A DNA stretch of 62,008 bases from the NCBI GenBank assembly GCA_003427395.1, contig BFEA01000007.1, positions 1,929,220 through 1,991,227 on the forward strand. The letters run 5' to 3'. The notes below the pieces were generated by a model. The model had not been told where the DNA came from, searched no databases, and saw nothing but the letters and a program-made list of their open reading frames with translations. This document shows positions 19,899-31,262 of this stretch, piece by piece. Every line of letters begins with the position of its first letter. The stretch's first letter is position 1. The position numbers and the translations under genes were made by a program. The stretch comes from Chara braunii. Lineage: Eukaryota > Streptophyta > Charophyceae > Charales > Characeae.

Positions 19899-20960
19899 AC
19901 CAGTATTGTTTCCAAATATAATTGTTTATTAAAATTTCTTATACTTCGTCTATACGAGAAGCACATTGCTGTGCAAAATAGAAAATATTGTTACTTAGGC
20001 CTCTTCGTATATAGTCTAGATTGTTGTGAGATGCTGAGGTTGGCAGACTTCAGCCATCTTCTCCCCCTCCTCCACCCAAACACCCACCCCCAGCGAGGGC
20101 GTCCTAGTGGACAGTGCCCAAAAACCAAGGTCAGTTGGAGAGAGAGTCTGTGGAGATCTGCACTTCCCAATGCAGACTAACTCCTGAGCTGTATCAGGCC
20201 TCTGCCCAGACCTGACACAAACAGATCGTAATACAGCAGAAAAACTGAGAATTGCCCAATAGGACTGGCAGAAGGCACCATGAGTTAAAGCATCGGCCAA
20301 CCGAAAATGTTTACCCGTCCACAAGGAAGCTACACTTCTGATGTACTGGTCGCCTGCCAGGCAGCCACCCATCTGCTATGTACTCGCCGGGAAAACTCTC
20401 TGCCACCGTCGGAGCTAAGGTCTGATTTGACCAAAACTGTTGGACTGACACACTAGAAGAAACCCTACATTTTGACAACCAATCCAACTGGGCCATTCGG
20501 GTGCCATTTCAGTCCCAAATCGCCACAACATTTACCTCCTCGGTCCTGACCACTTGAAAATAAAGCCAGACCCAATAAGGCAAAAACAAAACGGTAAAAT
20601 AAAATAAAATCGAATAGGACAGAACTCAGTCAGTCAAAAAACCTCCCTCCAGGCCCCCCAAAAAACAGTCAGACCCATGCCAATGGGCCCCGTCCGCGGT
20701 CATGCCTAAATTTGTCGACCTGCTTTTGCCAGGCTAACCCTTCGTGTGGCCCTCGCGCGCTGGGAGCAAGAGCCCAATTCTCATCTCACAACAGCCTGCT
20801 GCCATCATGATTGCATCACATGGTGGAGGTTAGTGGAGCTTTTTTTGCGGGCTTGCTCGAATCCTTGAATCCTATACCAGCGTTCACCACACTCCTCTTA
20901 TTGATCAGTGCAACACATCCAAGACAAACAAAGCTATGATGGTTCAAGGCCCTCCATCTG

Positions 20961-20964
<4 letters not shown>
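19899..20964. other. Intergenic, nothing recognised
   Basis: About 1 kb with no supported gene. Frames such as 20016-20372 have no recognisable domain, and short A-rich runs occur near 20580-20640. Confidence 0.4.
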
Positions 20965-21033
<69 letters not shown>

Positions 21034-21034
21034 N

Positions 21035-21106
<72 letters not shown>

Positions 21107-21112
21107 GAGAGG
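20965..21112. repeat. (GA)n followed by (CAGA)n microsatellite
   Basis: A long GA run with one undetermined base at 21034 passes into CAGA repeats at about 21069-21105. Arg-Glu repeat frames over it are not genes. Confidence 0.95.
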
Positions 21113-21953
21113 CCACGTGAAGGCAGGGACAACGGTTGCAGCCTGTGGCAGGCAGTCGTCGACCGGGTTAAAACCACCAGATCAGGTCCCAGTCGAGCAA
21201 AAAATGCGGCCATTCACAAGGAAGCCGTGCTTTCCAGCCTGCCTGCACCTGGTTCGATTCTTATTTGATGGGAAGTTACCTGCGATTCACACAAAATGGT
21301 GGTTTACACTTTCGAGTCACCTCGTCCAAAGTACACAGCCGAAGCACACTGTTACTTGGTGTCTCATGAATGGCCACAATCCTACTGTCTTTTGACACCA
21401 CGATAGGTCACATGAATTTTTGTTTTTTATCTTTCCTTTCTCATCAATGAACTTTTCGACACCCGGAAATCCGGACAGCATACAACTCTGGTTTCCTCGC
21501 GTTTAGCATTGCCAGTAGGTGTTTTGCACATATGATCTTCCCTCCCCCCTGCCACCAGCGCACACGCACGCTGAAACGGACAGAGGACAGAAAAGAAGCA
21601 ACTATCCATTTGCTCTTGGCCAGCCTGAAGAAAAAATGGGACCAAAATGTTGAGCTGACCAGCAGTTCGCCGGTTGTTCGGCTAAACTGACGCAGGCACC
21701 ATGAGCAACAGAGCCATTCTGCTAGTCAGGAACCTGGAGTCCTAATCTTGCGAGTGGCAGTGGGGCCCTTCTCACCTGCGTACTTGGATCCATAACCCGT
21801 CTCCTTCTCGATATCACCAATATATCCAGGCCCGTCCGAGAAACGGTTCAATTACTTCATGCAAGGAGATCTCACGGGGTAGATAAAGGCTTGTCGGCGG
21901 CATGGCCCAACCAGAATGCACATCTACAGGATAGCCAAATCGGTAAAGGGTGG
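21113..21953. other. Intergenic, nothing recognised
   Basis: No family-level match. GGGTTAAAACCACCAG at about 21165-21180 resembles the start of the TTAA-type elements, but no right end was found. Confidence 0.4.
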
Positions 21954-22064
21954 CCACCGTCTTCACCCGAATAGAACACCCAGTCATTATAGCTGTATGT
22001 GGGGCAACTTTCAGTATAGATTCAGCGATAATGACCAGGCATTCTATTCAGGTGAAGACGGTAG
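21954..22064 (-). other. Long foldback, possible small-RNA precursor or MITE
   Basis: The left arm (21954-21995) and right arm (22023-22064) are inverted copies matching at about 35 of 42 positions, with a 27-nt loop. Six of the seven mismatches are transitions placed so that a minus-strand RNA would have G-U wobbles, leaving only one unpaired position in the 42-bp stem. The plus-strand RNA would have A-C mismatches instead. This geometry fits a miRNA-like precursor or a foldback transposon; no expression evidence is available here. Confidence 0.5.
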
Positions 22065-24512
22065 AACTGGCTACTCAATGACCAACAAGAGTGCACGTCA
22101 CCTGAGCTCTTCACATGTCACTGTTGGACTGCACCTGGCCATACTCGTGGGCAGATGATGCTAAGAACAAAGCTGGGAACTCACGCAACACGTCACAACA
22201 AAGGCCATCATCCATTCAAGTGCATCTTCATCATGGCCTACCCTCCTCGCCATCAATCCCCCTCCCCCTCCGTGAAACCCTGCCCATTTTGCATAGGCCA
22301 TACACTATGGTGATGTGCAATAAAATGGCTGTCTAAAAACTTCATCAGAAAAAAAAAATAAAATGCAGGTCAGCCGAATCCAATGGGAGAGGGTGGTGGG
22401 CATGTGGGGGAAACGTCAAAGAGATTGTCGTCGGTTGCGAGAACAGGTGAGGGAAAACAAGCAGAAGCACAGAAAGTGGTTTGGGGGGAAAGGGGGTTGA
22501 CGGGAGCATGGACAGGCTGAAGGAGAGAGAGGTAGAGGCCAGGGGCACTGCAGTGACAGGTCAGAATTGAACCCAAAAATTAAGAAAAAGACAGATTAGC
22601 AGGCTCCACGTGACACTAGGGCAAATAAGATGTTATGACACCACATCGGTCTGGCAGCAGCCGAAAAACTCAAACTCTCTGTAAATCTTCTATCCATATA
22701 ACCCCACAAATCCACAGTCATCTCTGGAGCAAAGGTGGACGGGAGAGTGAAGGGTGACTTCTGAATTTGGAAAGAGCACTGTGCAGTGTGCACGGTAAGC
22801 ACTGCAGTGGGCAAGTCTTGCCAGGAACTGTACATGAGTATGAGTGGTACCAGACACCTTGCAGATTCCCTTAAGGAGAGCACGGCAAGATACCCAGATA
22901 GGTAGGTGGGCCCCCAAACGCCTCACATAAAACATTGTAAATGAGAACCTGGTCGGGGTGCACAGGGCGTGATGGTCAGCAGTCCAATTATCTTGGGTGG
23001 GGTGGAAGGAGGGAGAGGGAGGGGGAGGGGGAGGGGGTTTGATTGTGAAGTGACAAAGATTCTGATTGTTAGCAATGTTTAAGGAGGGCCAAAAGATTCT
23101 CATAACAACCGTAAACCCTTGCAAAGTTCTTTTTCCTTCTAAGATCTTTGACCTAGCCCTCACCACATAGGAAGCGCTAAGCAAAAGCCCAATCCAGTAA
23201 CTGAATCGTGTCTCTCAATACTGACACCAGATGACCACCAGCACACAAGAACTTGCTGGTTCAAGATTGACAGACAAAGCAACACTCAAAGAGCCCTTGT
23301 TTGTTTAGCTTAACACCTGACCGCCAACATATTGATCGTTCCAAAAGCAGCTTTTTCAGAAAGAACACCACACAGGTGGGCCCTTCCAAGCGGGCCCAGT
23401 CATAGTTGGAGCTGGCTATGTCGGTGCAGCATGAACCTGGCCAGTGTCACATGAACCTGGGCATTATGCCGACAAGGTTCATGCCAACTTGGCAGACACA
23501 CTTCGCCTGATGCCATGTGCATGCTGCCCATGTATTTATCCATTTTCAAGTACATGGGTCTGAGGTGACAATCCGCATTATGGCTTCACCAAAGCTCATT
23601 CACACTATGAGCCACCAGTGCTTCTGAGGCATCCCAAATGCCACAGCGGTATAAACGCTGCCTGTGGACTGACTGACAGCCCGTCCAAAGCGGCCAGACA
23701 TCAGCGGAGGAAAAAATTTAGAGTGCACTCACAGGATCGTAGTTTTTGACGAGGAATTCCGAGGAAATTTGACGAGGAATTCCGAGGAAAACTAAGGGAC
23801 ATAGATAGAGTGCTAATCTGTTCTCGAAACCTGGCCGTGGACCTGGTAGGCCCAAAACATTATGGCTCGGCACTCATGACACCCACAGCACATCCACTGG
23901 TTCATCATAACTTGGGGCAAGTGCCTCTCAGATTGTGAAGTTTTGAGGTAACAAAGAAGAATAGGTTTTATAATCTGAACACTGTTCGCATGTGCATCTG
24001 ATATACCTTATAGGGTGTAGTCTAACCTTTCCTCCCCCTTTTTCCTTTCCACCACTGCTTCCCAGCAACTGGCCTCGCTGAGACTTTTTCATAGAGGAAA
24101 TGAGAAAAACCAGGTGCTCGGAGTTTACAACGACAAGATCGCACACTGGTGGTTTTAGTGCAGTTCATTACTTCAGCCGCTAGCAACCACACAGCATATC
24201 CACTGGGTAATCATAACTCAGTGCAATGTGACTCTCAATCTGTGAACTTGTGAAGTACCAGAGAAAAATAGGCCTCGAACACCGTTCTTCAATCCATACA
24301 GGTGCACTTGATATAGACCTTTTACAGTGTATAGAGCGTCTTTATGCGCAAAACATGTGCTCCAACTCTACAACGGTAGGGACACTTCGCACAAAAAAGC
24401 ACTGAGCTAAGTTAATGAGAATAAATCTTCAGCTAGAACATGGGATTATACACCGCCATATATTTCGTCTTTTCTGCATGTGGTGAGGAGTGGAGCCAGG
24501 CGCTATGTCATG
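22065..24512. other. Intergenic, nothing recognised
   Basis: About 2.4 kb without a supported gene. The longest frame (22690-23184 minus) is low-complexity around a Pro run and has no domain. A 20-bp phrase GACGAGGAATTCCGAGGAAA occurs twice in tandem near 23748-23790, and CACTGGTGGTTTTAG near 24143 resembles a TTAA-element terminus. Confidence 0.4.
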
Positions 24513-24740
24513 TTGAAAGAAATCTGGTCAGAGAAGCCTACCTAGGAGGTGCGACGATATTGTCAAGGTACTGAACAATACACTACAGCAATTGAGAGTC
24601 ACTTTGAATTCATTGTCCAGTTAGTGGTCACGAATGGACTCGAGCCCTCGACACTGTGGACTCGAAGCCACGTGCTGTAATCCATCGAGCTGAAGGCCTA
24701 AATTGACCACAAAACAGGGTAACATCCTTTTCCCCTCACG
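24513..24740 (-). mobile_element. tRNA-derived SINE-like element, copy 1
   Basis: On the minus strand, 24698-24626 is a 73-nt tRNA-like head beginning GGCCTTCAGCTCGATGG (A-box-like) and ending with GGCTCGAGTCC (B-box-like). The core CAGCACGTGGCTTCGAGTCC recalls a tRNA-Arg anticodon arm, but the stems are imperfect. A non-tRNA body of about 110 nt runs to 24513. A second copy follows 228 bp away. An RNA polymerase III origin is inferred from the box motifs. Confidence 0.7.
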
Positions 24741-24973
24741 TTAAAAGAAATCTGGTCAGAGAAGCCTACCTAGGAGGTGCGACGATATTGTCAAGGTACA
24801 GAACAATACACTACAGTAATTGAGAGTCGCTTTGAATTTGTTGTCTAGTTAGTGGTCACGAGTGGACTCGAGCCCCCGACAATGTGGACTCGAAGCCACG
24901 TGCTGTAATCCCTCGACCTGAAGGCCTAAATTGACAACAGAAGAGGGTAACATATTTTTCCCCTCCACGCTTG
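24741..24973 (-). mobile_element. tRNA-derived SINE-like element, copy 2
   Basis: A tandem copy of the preceding unit, with a tRNA-like head at 24926-24854 on the minus strand. The T arm is better preserved here (GGGGG before CTCGAGT). Acceptor-stem pairing is too poor for a functional tRNA. The two units differ by scattered substitutions, so the tandem arrangement is not an assembly echo. Confidence 0.7.
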
Positions 24974-26604
24974 ACCCCACCTTTGACATTTTAATCATTT
25001 AATATCTAGGAAGGAGTAATCATATACCCAAAGCAGGATACGATAAACTGGCCTAAAACGACCTTTTCCTGCCATAACTCTTGCTCCATTGAAAAAAGGC
25101 AATTACAAAGCTGTAATGACCCGCCATAACACAGACTGAGAATACTGCTGATTTCTGAAGTTCTGCCGATGGAATGGATGCCTTGCCGAGATTCCCGCAT
25201 TCTGCTGTGTTTTCTAAGTCTGTATGTGTGCGTGCCTGTAACTTGCGTGCCTGTCTGAGTGCTTGTCGGCATGAGTGTGTGTGTGACCCCCAAGGGTGCT
25301 TGCTTGTTTGGCAGGCCCGTAGGGCAGGTACTTACCTGTGGCCGTGGCATTGAGGGTTGCAGCAGGGAAAACACTCAAGTAGCAGGTAGGCCGGTACCGC
25401 ACCCAGTAGCAGTAGACGTGCCGGGTACTCATAGCCGAGCAGAAGAAGACAAAGTTGGCATTTTCAGAGGCCCAGTAGCGGTAGGCTAGGTCTAGGCCGG
25501 TACCAGTCCATCCAGTTGGAGTCTAGAGCCTGTACGGGCAATATCAGAGTCTGCAATGATGTTTCCCTCCGAACGCGAGGAGGTACCGGTTGCTTGGGAG
25601 GCCGAGCGGCCTGGAAGTCACCGCCCAGGAGGCAAGCAGGCTGCTATATCAAGAGGCTGAGGCAAGAGCTCGACCTCATTCTTCAGCGTGCAAGTTTGGC
25701 GACACACTTCTATGGTGGAGCTCTACCGGTAGGAGGAGGAGGGAGAAGGGGACCAAGGAGGAGAGTGGTGGGGTACTTAACTGGCTATGGTAGACCATCT
25801 TCATCACCTTGTTAGGCGCTGCATCTGGAAGGCCCCAGTGGGGGTAGTGCCTCATCAAGGAAGCTCGGGACAGAGTCAGGCATGGCAGTTGAGTGGGCAG
25901 CGGCATAGCTGCATGGAGTTGACCTGGGGACAGAAGGGCAGCGGCATAGCTGCTTTGGGTTGTCCTTTGGACAGGAGGGAGAGCCCTCAGTACTCCGCCA
26001 TAGCCTCGGCCTGTATGTAGAGGAAGAGGAAGGGTGGCCATGGCTATGGTGGACCTCATGTTGTGCCTGCAGTAGAAGTGGGATTCGGACATTGATTCTG
26101 GTTCAGCCATTCAACATTATTATTGTTATTTCTTGTTTGAATAGGAGGGGAGGAGATAAGGAGGAGGAGATTGGTTGGTGAGGAAGAAGAGCCTTGTCAT
26201 TGGTCTGTGCTGGAGTACATCATCTTCTTCTTCTTTCTTACTTCTTCTTCTTCCTCTGCTTTCCCTCTCTCTCCTCTCAACTTCATTCATTTCTTTTTGC
26301 AATTGGACAGCATTGTACTTTCTGATGTTTGTATACTTCGAAATTGGCCAGGATTGTAACAAAGCAAAGAAACAAATACCAGTGCAGAAATACGCATCGG
26401 CAAGCACGTAGCGATCGCACCTTAAATTGCATTGCAATGCAGGAATGAAAGCAGTTTGTTTACATGTTGCAAATGTGGCTTTCATTGCCCGTTTAATGCC
26501 TAACACGGCCACAAACCTCTTTTGTCTAACCAGAAAATTATAGAGTCCGCGCACCCTAAAATGGTGGGCCTACGAGTTCACAGCAATGCCTATCGACATA
26601 GGCA
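24974..26604. other. Intergenic, purine/pyrimidine-rich, no gene
   Basis: No recognised domain. GCCGGTACC occurs at 25391 and 25496; GGGCAGCGGCATAGCTGC recurs near 25896 and 25936. Purine-rich DNA (26140-26200) is followed by a CTTCTT pyrimidine tract (26222-26280), which creates long but uninformative frames. Confidence 0.45.
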
Positions 26605-26775
26605 GGCATTTCATTTGTGCCAAATGGATCCTGGCGGGCAACCGTATTTTCGTTGATTTTCTATTCCTTTCCCTGATAGACTGGAACCTACCCTTTGGCA
26701 TTTCATTTGTGCCAAATGGATCCTGGCGGGCAACCGTATTTTCGTTGATTTTCTGTTCTTTTTTTTGAACCTACC
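26605..26775. repeat. 92-bp tandem duplication
   Basis: GGCATTTCATTTGTGCC starts at 26605 and again at 26697; about 75 bp of each unit are nearly identical. Non-coding. Confidence 0.9.
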
Positions 26776-26988
26776 CTACATCCCTGATTGTTTTCAGAAT
26801 TCTCCTAAACGACAATGAGATTTTAGAAGTCACTATCAATGCCAGGGCTGGGGGTATTTCAAATTATATGTAACCCTATAACGCCTCGTTGTTTGAAACC
26901 TCAACTTTACAAGGCCAGAAAAAAGAGAGAAAGACGAAGGAACACACTGCATAGTGTCCTGAACAGGTAGAATATTACCACTATCATC
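26776..26988. other. Intergenic, nothing recognised
   Basis: Short spacer between the 92-bp duplication and the MITE-like copy. No feature seen. Confidence 0.4.
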
Positions 26989-27083
26989 TTCCCCCGAACA
27001 CAACGCATGCTGATAACAAATGTATAGAAGCTATCTTTCTGGTTCTGTGCAGCCAAAATGAGAGTGCTTTCTGTTCTGGGGAA
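26989..27083. mobile_element. Short inverted-repeat element (MITE-like), copy B
   Basis: The left TTCCCCCGAACACAACGCA and the right GTTCTGGGGAA form inverted ends. The interior matches 19272-19365 in order and spacing. The right end has diverged more than in copy A. Confidence 0.65.
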
Positions 27084-27578
27084 GACGGCAGTTACGATAC
27101 AGAACTTGCAGAAAAAAACATAGCGAGGACCTACACAACCAAGGACACTCATGGATGATTTTACCAATGCAATAAAGGCACTTACTCAGTTTTTTCGCAT
27201 TGTCCCATCACACTGGTGCACACTTCTATCTACGCGTTCCGCGCCCAAAGCTTCCTATGACTTGTCACAGCTTTCGTTTCATGCAATATTGGCTCATACT
27301 AATCGAGATCGAGATTAAAAACAAAAAAAAACAGACAAGAAAAACAAGATAACGAATACCTGTACAAACAAACAGACCGTATTTGACAGCACAATTGAAT
27401 AACTGGCAGAAAACGATAAGGCACCCCCAAAATTGCAATGCCTGCCACAACACTTCCCCCTTGAACACACACTCCTCTGAATGTGGCCATCTTCGAAAAC
27501 GTCTGGAAAGAATCCCTATTAATTCCTTACCATTATCACAGGAATTTCCACAAAAAAAAATTACAAAATAATACATAC
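27084..27578. other. Intergenic flank of E4, nothing recognised
   Basis: AT-rich stretch with no supported gene. It abuts the E4 3' LTR, and the last bases CATAC (27574-27578) may be one side of the E4 target duplication. Confidence 0.45.
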
Positions 27579-28515
27579 TGAAGGAAAATGAGCGATCGCG
27601 AATTCTAGAAACCAAGCAGCATCATACACATGAAACCAGATAGTCGTGACCTCGAACCAAAAGCAGAATTGCAACTCCAGTTCCACCAAATAAGAGCACA
27701 GCAGAAGCTCACACGTGACAATGTTGGAATAGTCTCATCATCATCAACATGAACCAATGTCGATTCCCTATCTGGCGCTCAGCGCCCAGACTACGAATGG
27801 CAGATCCTATCTATCCTATCTACAATGCCGGTGGTGACGTCAACCGCTCCCTGAAGTACAAGCAGATCTCGGTCAATTCCGTTCGCCTCGAGCACCAGGT
27901 ATGTCTCACGCATCACTCACAAGCTCGACCCCCCCCACAGATGCCACGTGCACCCAAGGAACACCATGCACCCCATCCAGCATCTCGCAGACCAGCTCGG
28001 CTATGGCTGCCTGTGTGTGCCCTGCTCGCCCATGAGCGTGTGGGCGCTTGCCTGCCACAGTAGTGCACCAGCACTTGCGCACAAGTAGGAAGTGCCCGAA
28101 TGTCGCCTGAGGAGGCAGGCACTTTCTTTTATCAAAGTGGCCTGCCTGCTGTGAGCTGTCTGGCTGCGCTGGGCCCCTACCCAAAAGCTTCCAGTAGGCC
28201 CCAAGTGGCTGAGACCCTGACCCAGGGAATTACCCGGAGGGCCTGGGGTGGTTACGCGTGTCCAACTGCCAGCGGCCTGTGTTCAGTCCACGCCCCACGT
28301 CTGGCCCAGAGCCTGCGTCAGATTCATTTGGAAAAGGGCAGGCAGGGCCTGGGATCCTCGACAAACTGGCGCTGCGCAACTGCCTGAATTTCCCAGTTGC
28401 GTCCAACCCAGCCAGAAGTAGCCCTCTCGTGCCTTGGCTGGGCCGCCTTCACTTAGGGCGGCCGTTTTGGCTGAAACAGGGCCCAGTAGGGCTTACCGAG
28501 GCCTTGAGCCTCGCA
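27579..28515 (-). repeat. E4 3' LTR
   Basis: Minus-strand start TGCGAGGCTCAAGGCC at 28515, end CGCTCATTTTCCTTCA at 27579 (the sister copies end CCTTGCA). It contains the palindrome 28130-28150, TGACGTCA near 27835 and CCAGGTATGT near 27895. It gives the uninterrupted reference for the LTR into which E5 inserted. Confidence 0.88.
28130..28150 (-). promoter_or_regulatory. Palindromic TATA-like core, E4 3' LTR
   Basis: CACTTTCTTTTATCAAAGTG: arms CACTTT/AAAGTG around a minus-strand GATAAAAG core. The E4 5' LTR has the identical sequence at 41709-41729. Arms are kept although the core differs from E2 and E3. Confidence 0.5.
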
Positions 28516-28528
28516 TTCCCTCCTCCAT
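28516..28528 (-). promoter_or_regulatory. E4 polypurine tract
   Basis: The minus strand reads ATGGAGGAGGGAA before the LTR TG. It is placed as in E1, E2 and E3. Confidence 0.8.
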
Positions 28529-28966
28529 ACTTCAACAGTCCTCTGAGAAGTTCAATCATTCAATGACTTGTCATACTGGGCGACAGAGGAACAGTCTGCA
28601 TCAGTTCCTCCCGTGTAAACCATCTGTCTTCCTTTGGATCAATGTGATGTTTAAACCGAACGTGATACTGCAGCTTCGGCTTCGGAGGACAGCCCCTGCC
28701 TGTTGGTTTTGGAACTGGCGAAGGTGACCAGGGATCCGAATTACATACGATGACCCATCCGGATCATTCCCGACAACATCCAGAACTTCCAATGGCCCTA
28801 TGTACTGTGGCATGAGCTTGTGGGAGATCCCATTCTCCTGCCCCATTTCAGAGGCATTAACCCAGTATCTGTCCCCTACCTGGAATGTAGATGGGTGGCG
28901 GTGCTCGTTCTCAGATTCTATCATCGCCGCCTTTGCTCTATGCATCTGTTCTACAGCTTGCTGCAT
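28529..28966 (-). pseudogene. E4 integrase C-terminus fused to chromodomain-like tail by deletion
   Basis: The minus frame 28966-28601 reads STFQVGDRYWVNASEMGQ, LMPQYIGPLEVLDVVG and SSYVIRIPGHL, then changes to FQNQQAGAVLRS. A separate frame gives PKPTGRGCPPKPKLQYHVRF and DRWFTREELMQTVP. The LPPTMDG...VEH segment between them, present in E1-E3, is deleted near 28722. Confidence 0.75.
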
Positions 28967-29750
28967 CAGGCGTTCATATCGATAGGCGAAAGGTGCCTGG
29001 TGCAGCAGCCGGCTGGTTCTCAGGTAGCAGAAAGTCTAGGGGCAGTTTAGGCTTAAAGGTCAGTAGTAGACTATCATGGCTCACCCCTGTTGCGCTGTGC
29101 ACAGTGTTGTTGTACAGACTAGAGATGAGAGCAAGTTTCTCATCCCGGTCGACCTGGTTAGGCTTGATATAGTGCCTCAGTAGGTGTTGTACAGCGAGGT
29201 TCAGCTGCTCTGCTTGCCCGTTTGGCTCGGGGTGGTTCCCGAGGTCATCTGCAGCTGTGTCCCCTGCTCTGCAGCTGCGGCTTTCCACAATTTATTTGCA
29301 AATCGCACATCCCGGTCACCAACTATACACTCCGGCAGCCCAAAATCTCTGACCCAGTGTCCTTTGAACAACTTGATTACATACTCGGTCTTGGCTGTCT
29401 CAGGCATTGCGACTAACCAGGCATACTTACTAAACCTGTCAACAATGACAAAGGCGCATTGCATACCGCTCTTGCTGGTGACTAGCGTGTCCATGAAGTC
29501 CATTGACAGGCTCTCACCGGGCCTTTCCGGTATCGGAATGGACTTGAGCCCAAGAAGAGCCTGTGTACGGGGCTTGTCCGTCTGGCACACCTGACAAGTC
29601 TCCACGTACAGCTTGGCGTCTCTCATCATTGTGGACCACCAGAACTGTTGCAGCAACGTGGCTGCAGTCTACTTATAGCCAAAATGTCTGATGGCGTCAT
29701 GACACTCTCCTAAAAATAAACTACACAAAGACTCCCTGTTAGGCACACAC
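28967..29750 (-). pseudogene. E4 integrase catalytic core
   Basis: The minus frame 29656-29201 contains FWWSTMMRDAKLYVETCQVCQTDK (zinc-binding Cys pair intact), LSMDFMDTLVTSKSG (first Asp) and WVRDFGLPECIVGDRDVRF (second Asp). The frame 29288-28974 carries NHPEPNGQAEQL with the catalytic Glu. The triad is therefore present, but a frameshift separates D2 from E. Confidence 0.88.
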
Positions 29751-30320
29751 AAACGTTATTCCCGGCCTTTTCGAGGAACAGCAGGCCATTGACCAACACA
29801 AACTCGTCAGTGAGCCTGCGTATGATCTCTGCCATAAAAGGATCCTCACGATACGCTTCCACCAAGGATCAAGTAACATCATCCGCAAGCCAAAACTCAA
29901 TGATCAACGCACCCAGGAAGTCCGGCCTACGTGACAGCGCATCAGCAACTTTGTTATACTCCCCTTTGATGTACTGGGGTTCGAAGTCATACTGCTCAAT
30001 GACTGCAATCCAGCGTTTCAGCGCATCGGAGAGCACCGGCTGGGTTCTCATCCACTTCAGAGTCTGATAATCAGTCCTGACGTAAAAGAACCTCCCAAAG
30101 AGATAATGCCTCCATTGGGCTAGCATTTTGTAGATCGCGTAAAGCTCCTTCTCATAGGTGGGCCAACTTTTGAGAAGGCATCTTTTTGGCCCTGTACTCG
30201 ACCGGCCTCAACTTTTGCCCCTCCTGCTGTGCAAGCACGGCGCCAATACCATATTGGCTGACATCCGTGGTTACTATGATTGGCTTGTCAGTAGACCTCA
30301 TGGTGTGTTAAGGAGTGCTT
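29751..30320 (-). pseudogene. E4 RNase H
   Basis: The minus strand encodes IVTTDVSQYGIGAVLAQQEG (first Asp), EKELYAIYK (Glu) and, in 30126-29869, FYVRTDYQTLKWM (next Asp), then YIKGEYNKVADALSRRPDFLG. Catalytic residues are readable, in more than one frame. Confidence 0.82.
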
Positions 30321-31262
30321 CAAATGTCTGAAAGCAGCCTCACACCTGTCTGTCCACTCCCACGGGGTGTCAAGGCGTGTCAGGTCCATCAAAGGTGCAG
30401 CCACTATGCTATAGTTCCTTACAAAATTAGGTAGTGGTCGGTCATCCCTAAGAAGGACCTCATCTCAGTCACAGACTGAGGACGCGGCCAGTCACAAATG
30501 TCGGCCACCTTCACATCATCAGGCTTCAATCCCTCTGCGGAAATCTCATGACCTAGATACAAGATCCAGGTGCGGCCAAACTCGCACTTCTCCCGGTTAA
30601 TCTTGAATTGGTGCTATCGAAGGAGACTAAGTACTTCGTCTCGATGGCCAACATGCTCCTCGACGGTCCTACTAAAGATAAGTATGTCATCGAGGTACAC
30701 GATGACAAACTTGTCCTAGTCATGAACAATCCGGTTCATAGCGTGCTGAAAGGTGCCAGGAGCATTGCACACTAAACATAAGTATGTCATCGAGGTACAC
30801 GACGGTCCTAGTAGTGAACAATCCGGTTCATAGCTCCTCGACGGTCCTACTAAAGATAAGTATGTCATCGAGGTACACGATGACAAACTTGTCCAAGTAG
30901 CCATGAACAATCAGGTTCATAGCGTGGTGAAAGGTCGAAAGGCATCACCACAAACACGTACAGACCGTACCTGGTCTGAAAAGCAGTTTTGTGTTGATCC
31001 TCGGGCCGGATTGCGATCTGATTGTACCCGGACTTCAGATCTATCTTACTGAAGTACCGGCACCCTTGCACTCGGTCCAACAAGTCATAGATGCGCGGTA
31101 GGGGCTCTGCGTTCTTCACAGTGATGCCATCGAGGCCCCTATAGTCAATGCACATCCTCAATGTTCCCCCCTTCTTCGGTACGAATAGGACAAGAGATCC
31201 GTAAGGGGAGACACTAGGCCATAAGGGGAGACACTAGGCCGGCGAAGCTTATCGAGCTCCAC
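30321..31262 (-). pseudogene. E4 reverse transcriptase with a triplicated active-site segment
   Basis: The minus frame 31161-30865 reads [43 protein letters not shown] and [18 protein letters not shown]. Downstream, the segment encoding [15 protein letters not shown] occurs three times, with YLDD codons at 30864-30875, 30786-30797 and 30686-30697. The copies are flanked by partial repeats of the CNAPGTFQHAMNRIV code. A 20-bp tandem repeat (TAAGGGGAGACACTAGGCC) at about 31202-31240 adds further disruption. Confidence 0.88.

Noticed and set aside
22690-23184. 164-residue minus-strand frame as a gene
   Set aside because: Low-complexity Pro run, no recognisable domain, no supporting gene structure.
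24626-24698. Functional tRNA-Arg gene
   Set aside because: The box motifs are good, but the acceptor stem has several mismatches and the anticodon arm needs an 8-nt loop; the same defects recur in the tandem copy attached to a common body, so a SINE is more likely.
25516-26110. Overlapping frames of 99-144 residues as host exons
   Set aside because: Frames on both strands arise from purine/pyrimidine-rich DNA and show no domain; splice-site reasoning alone would not be enough.
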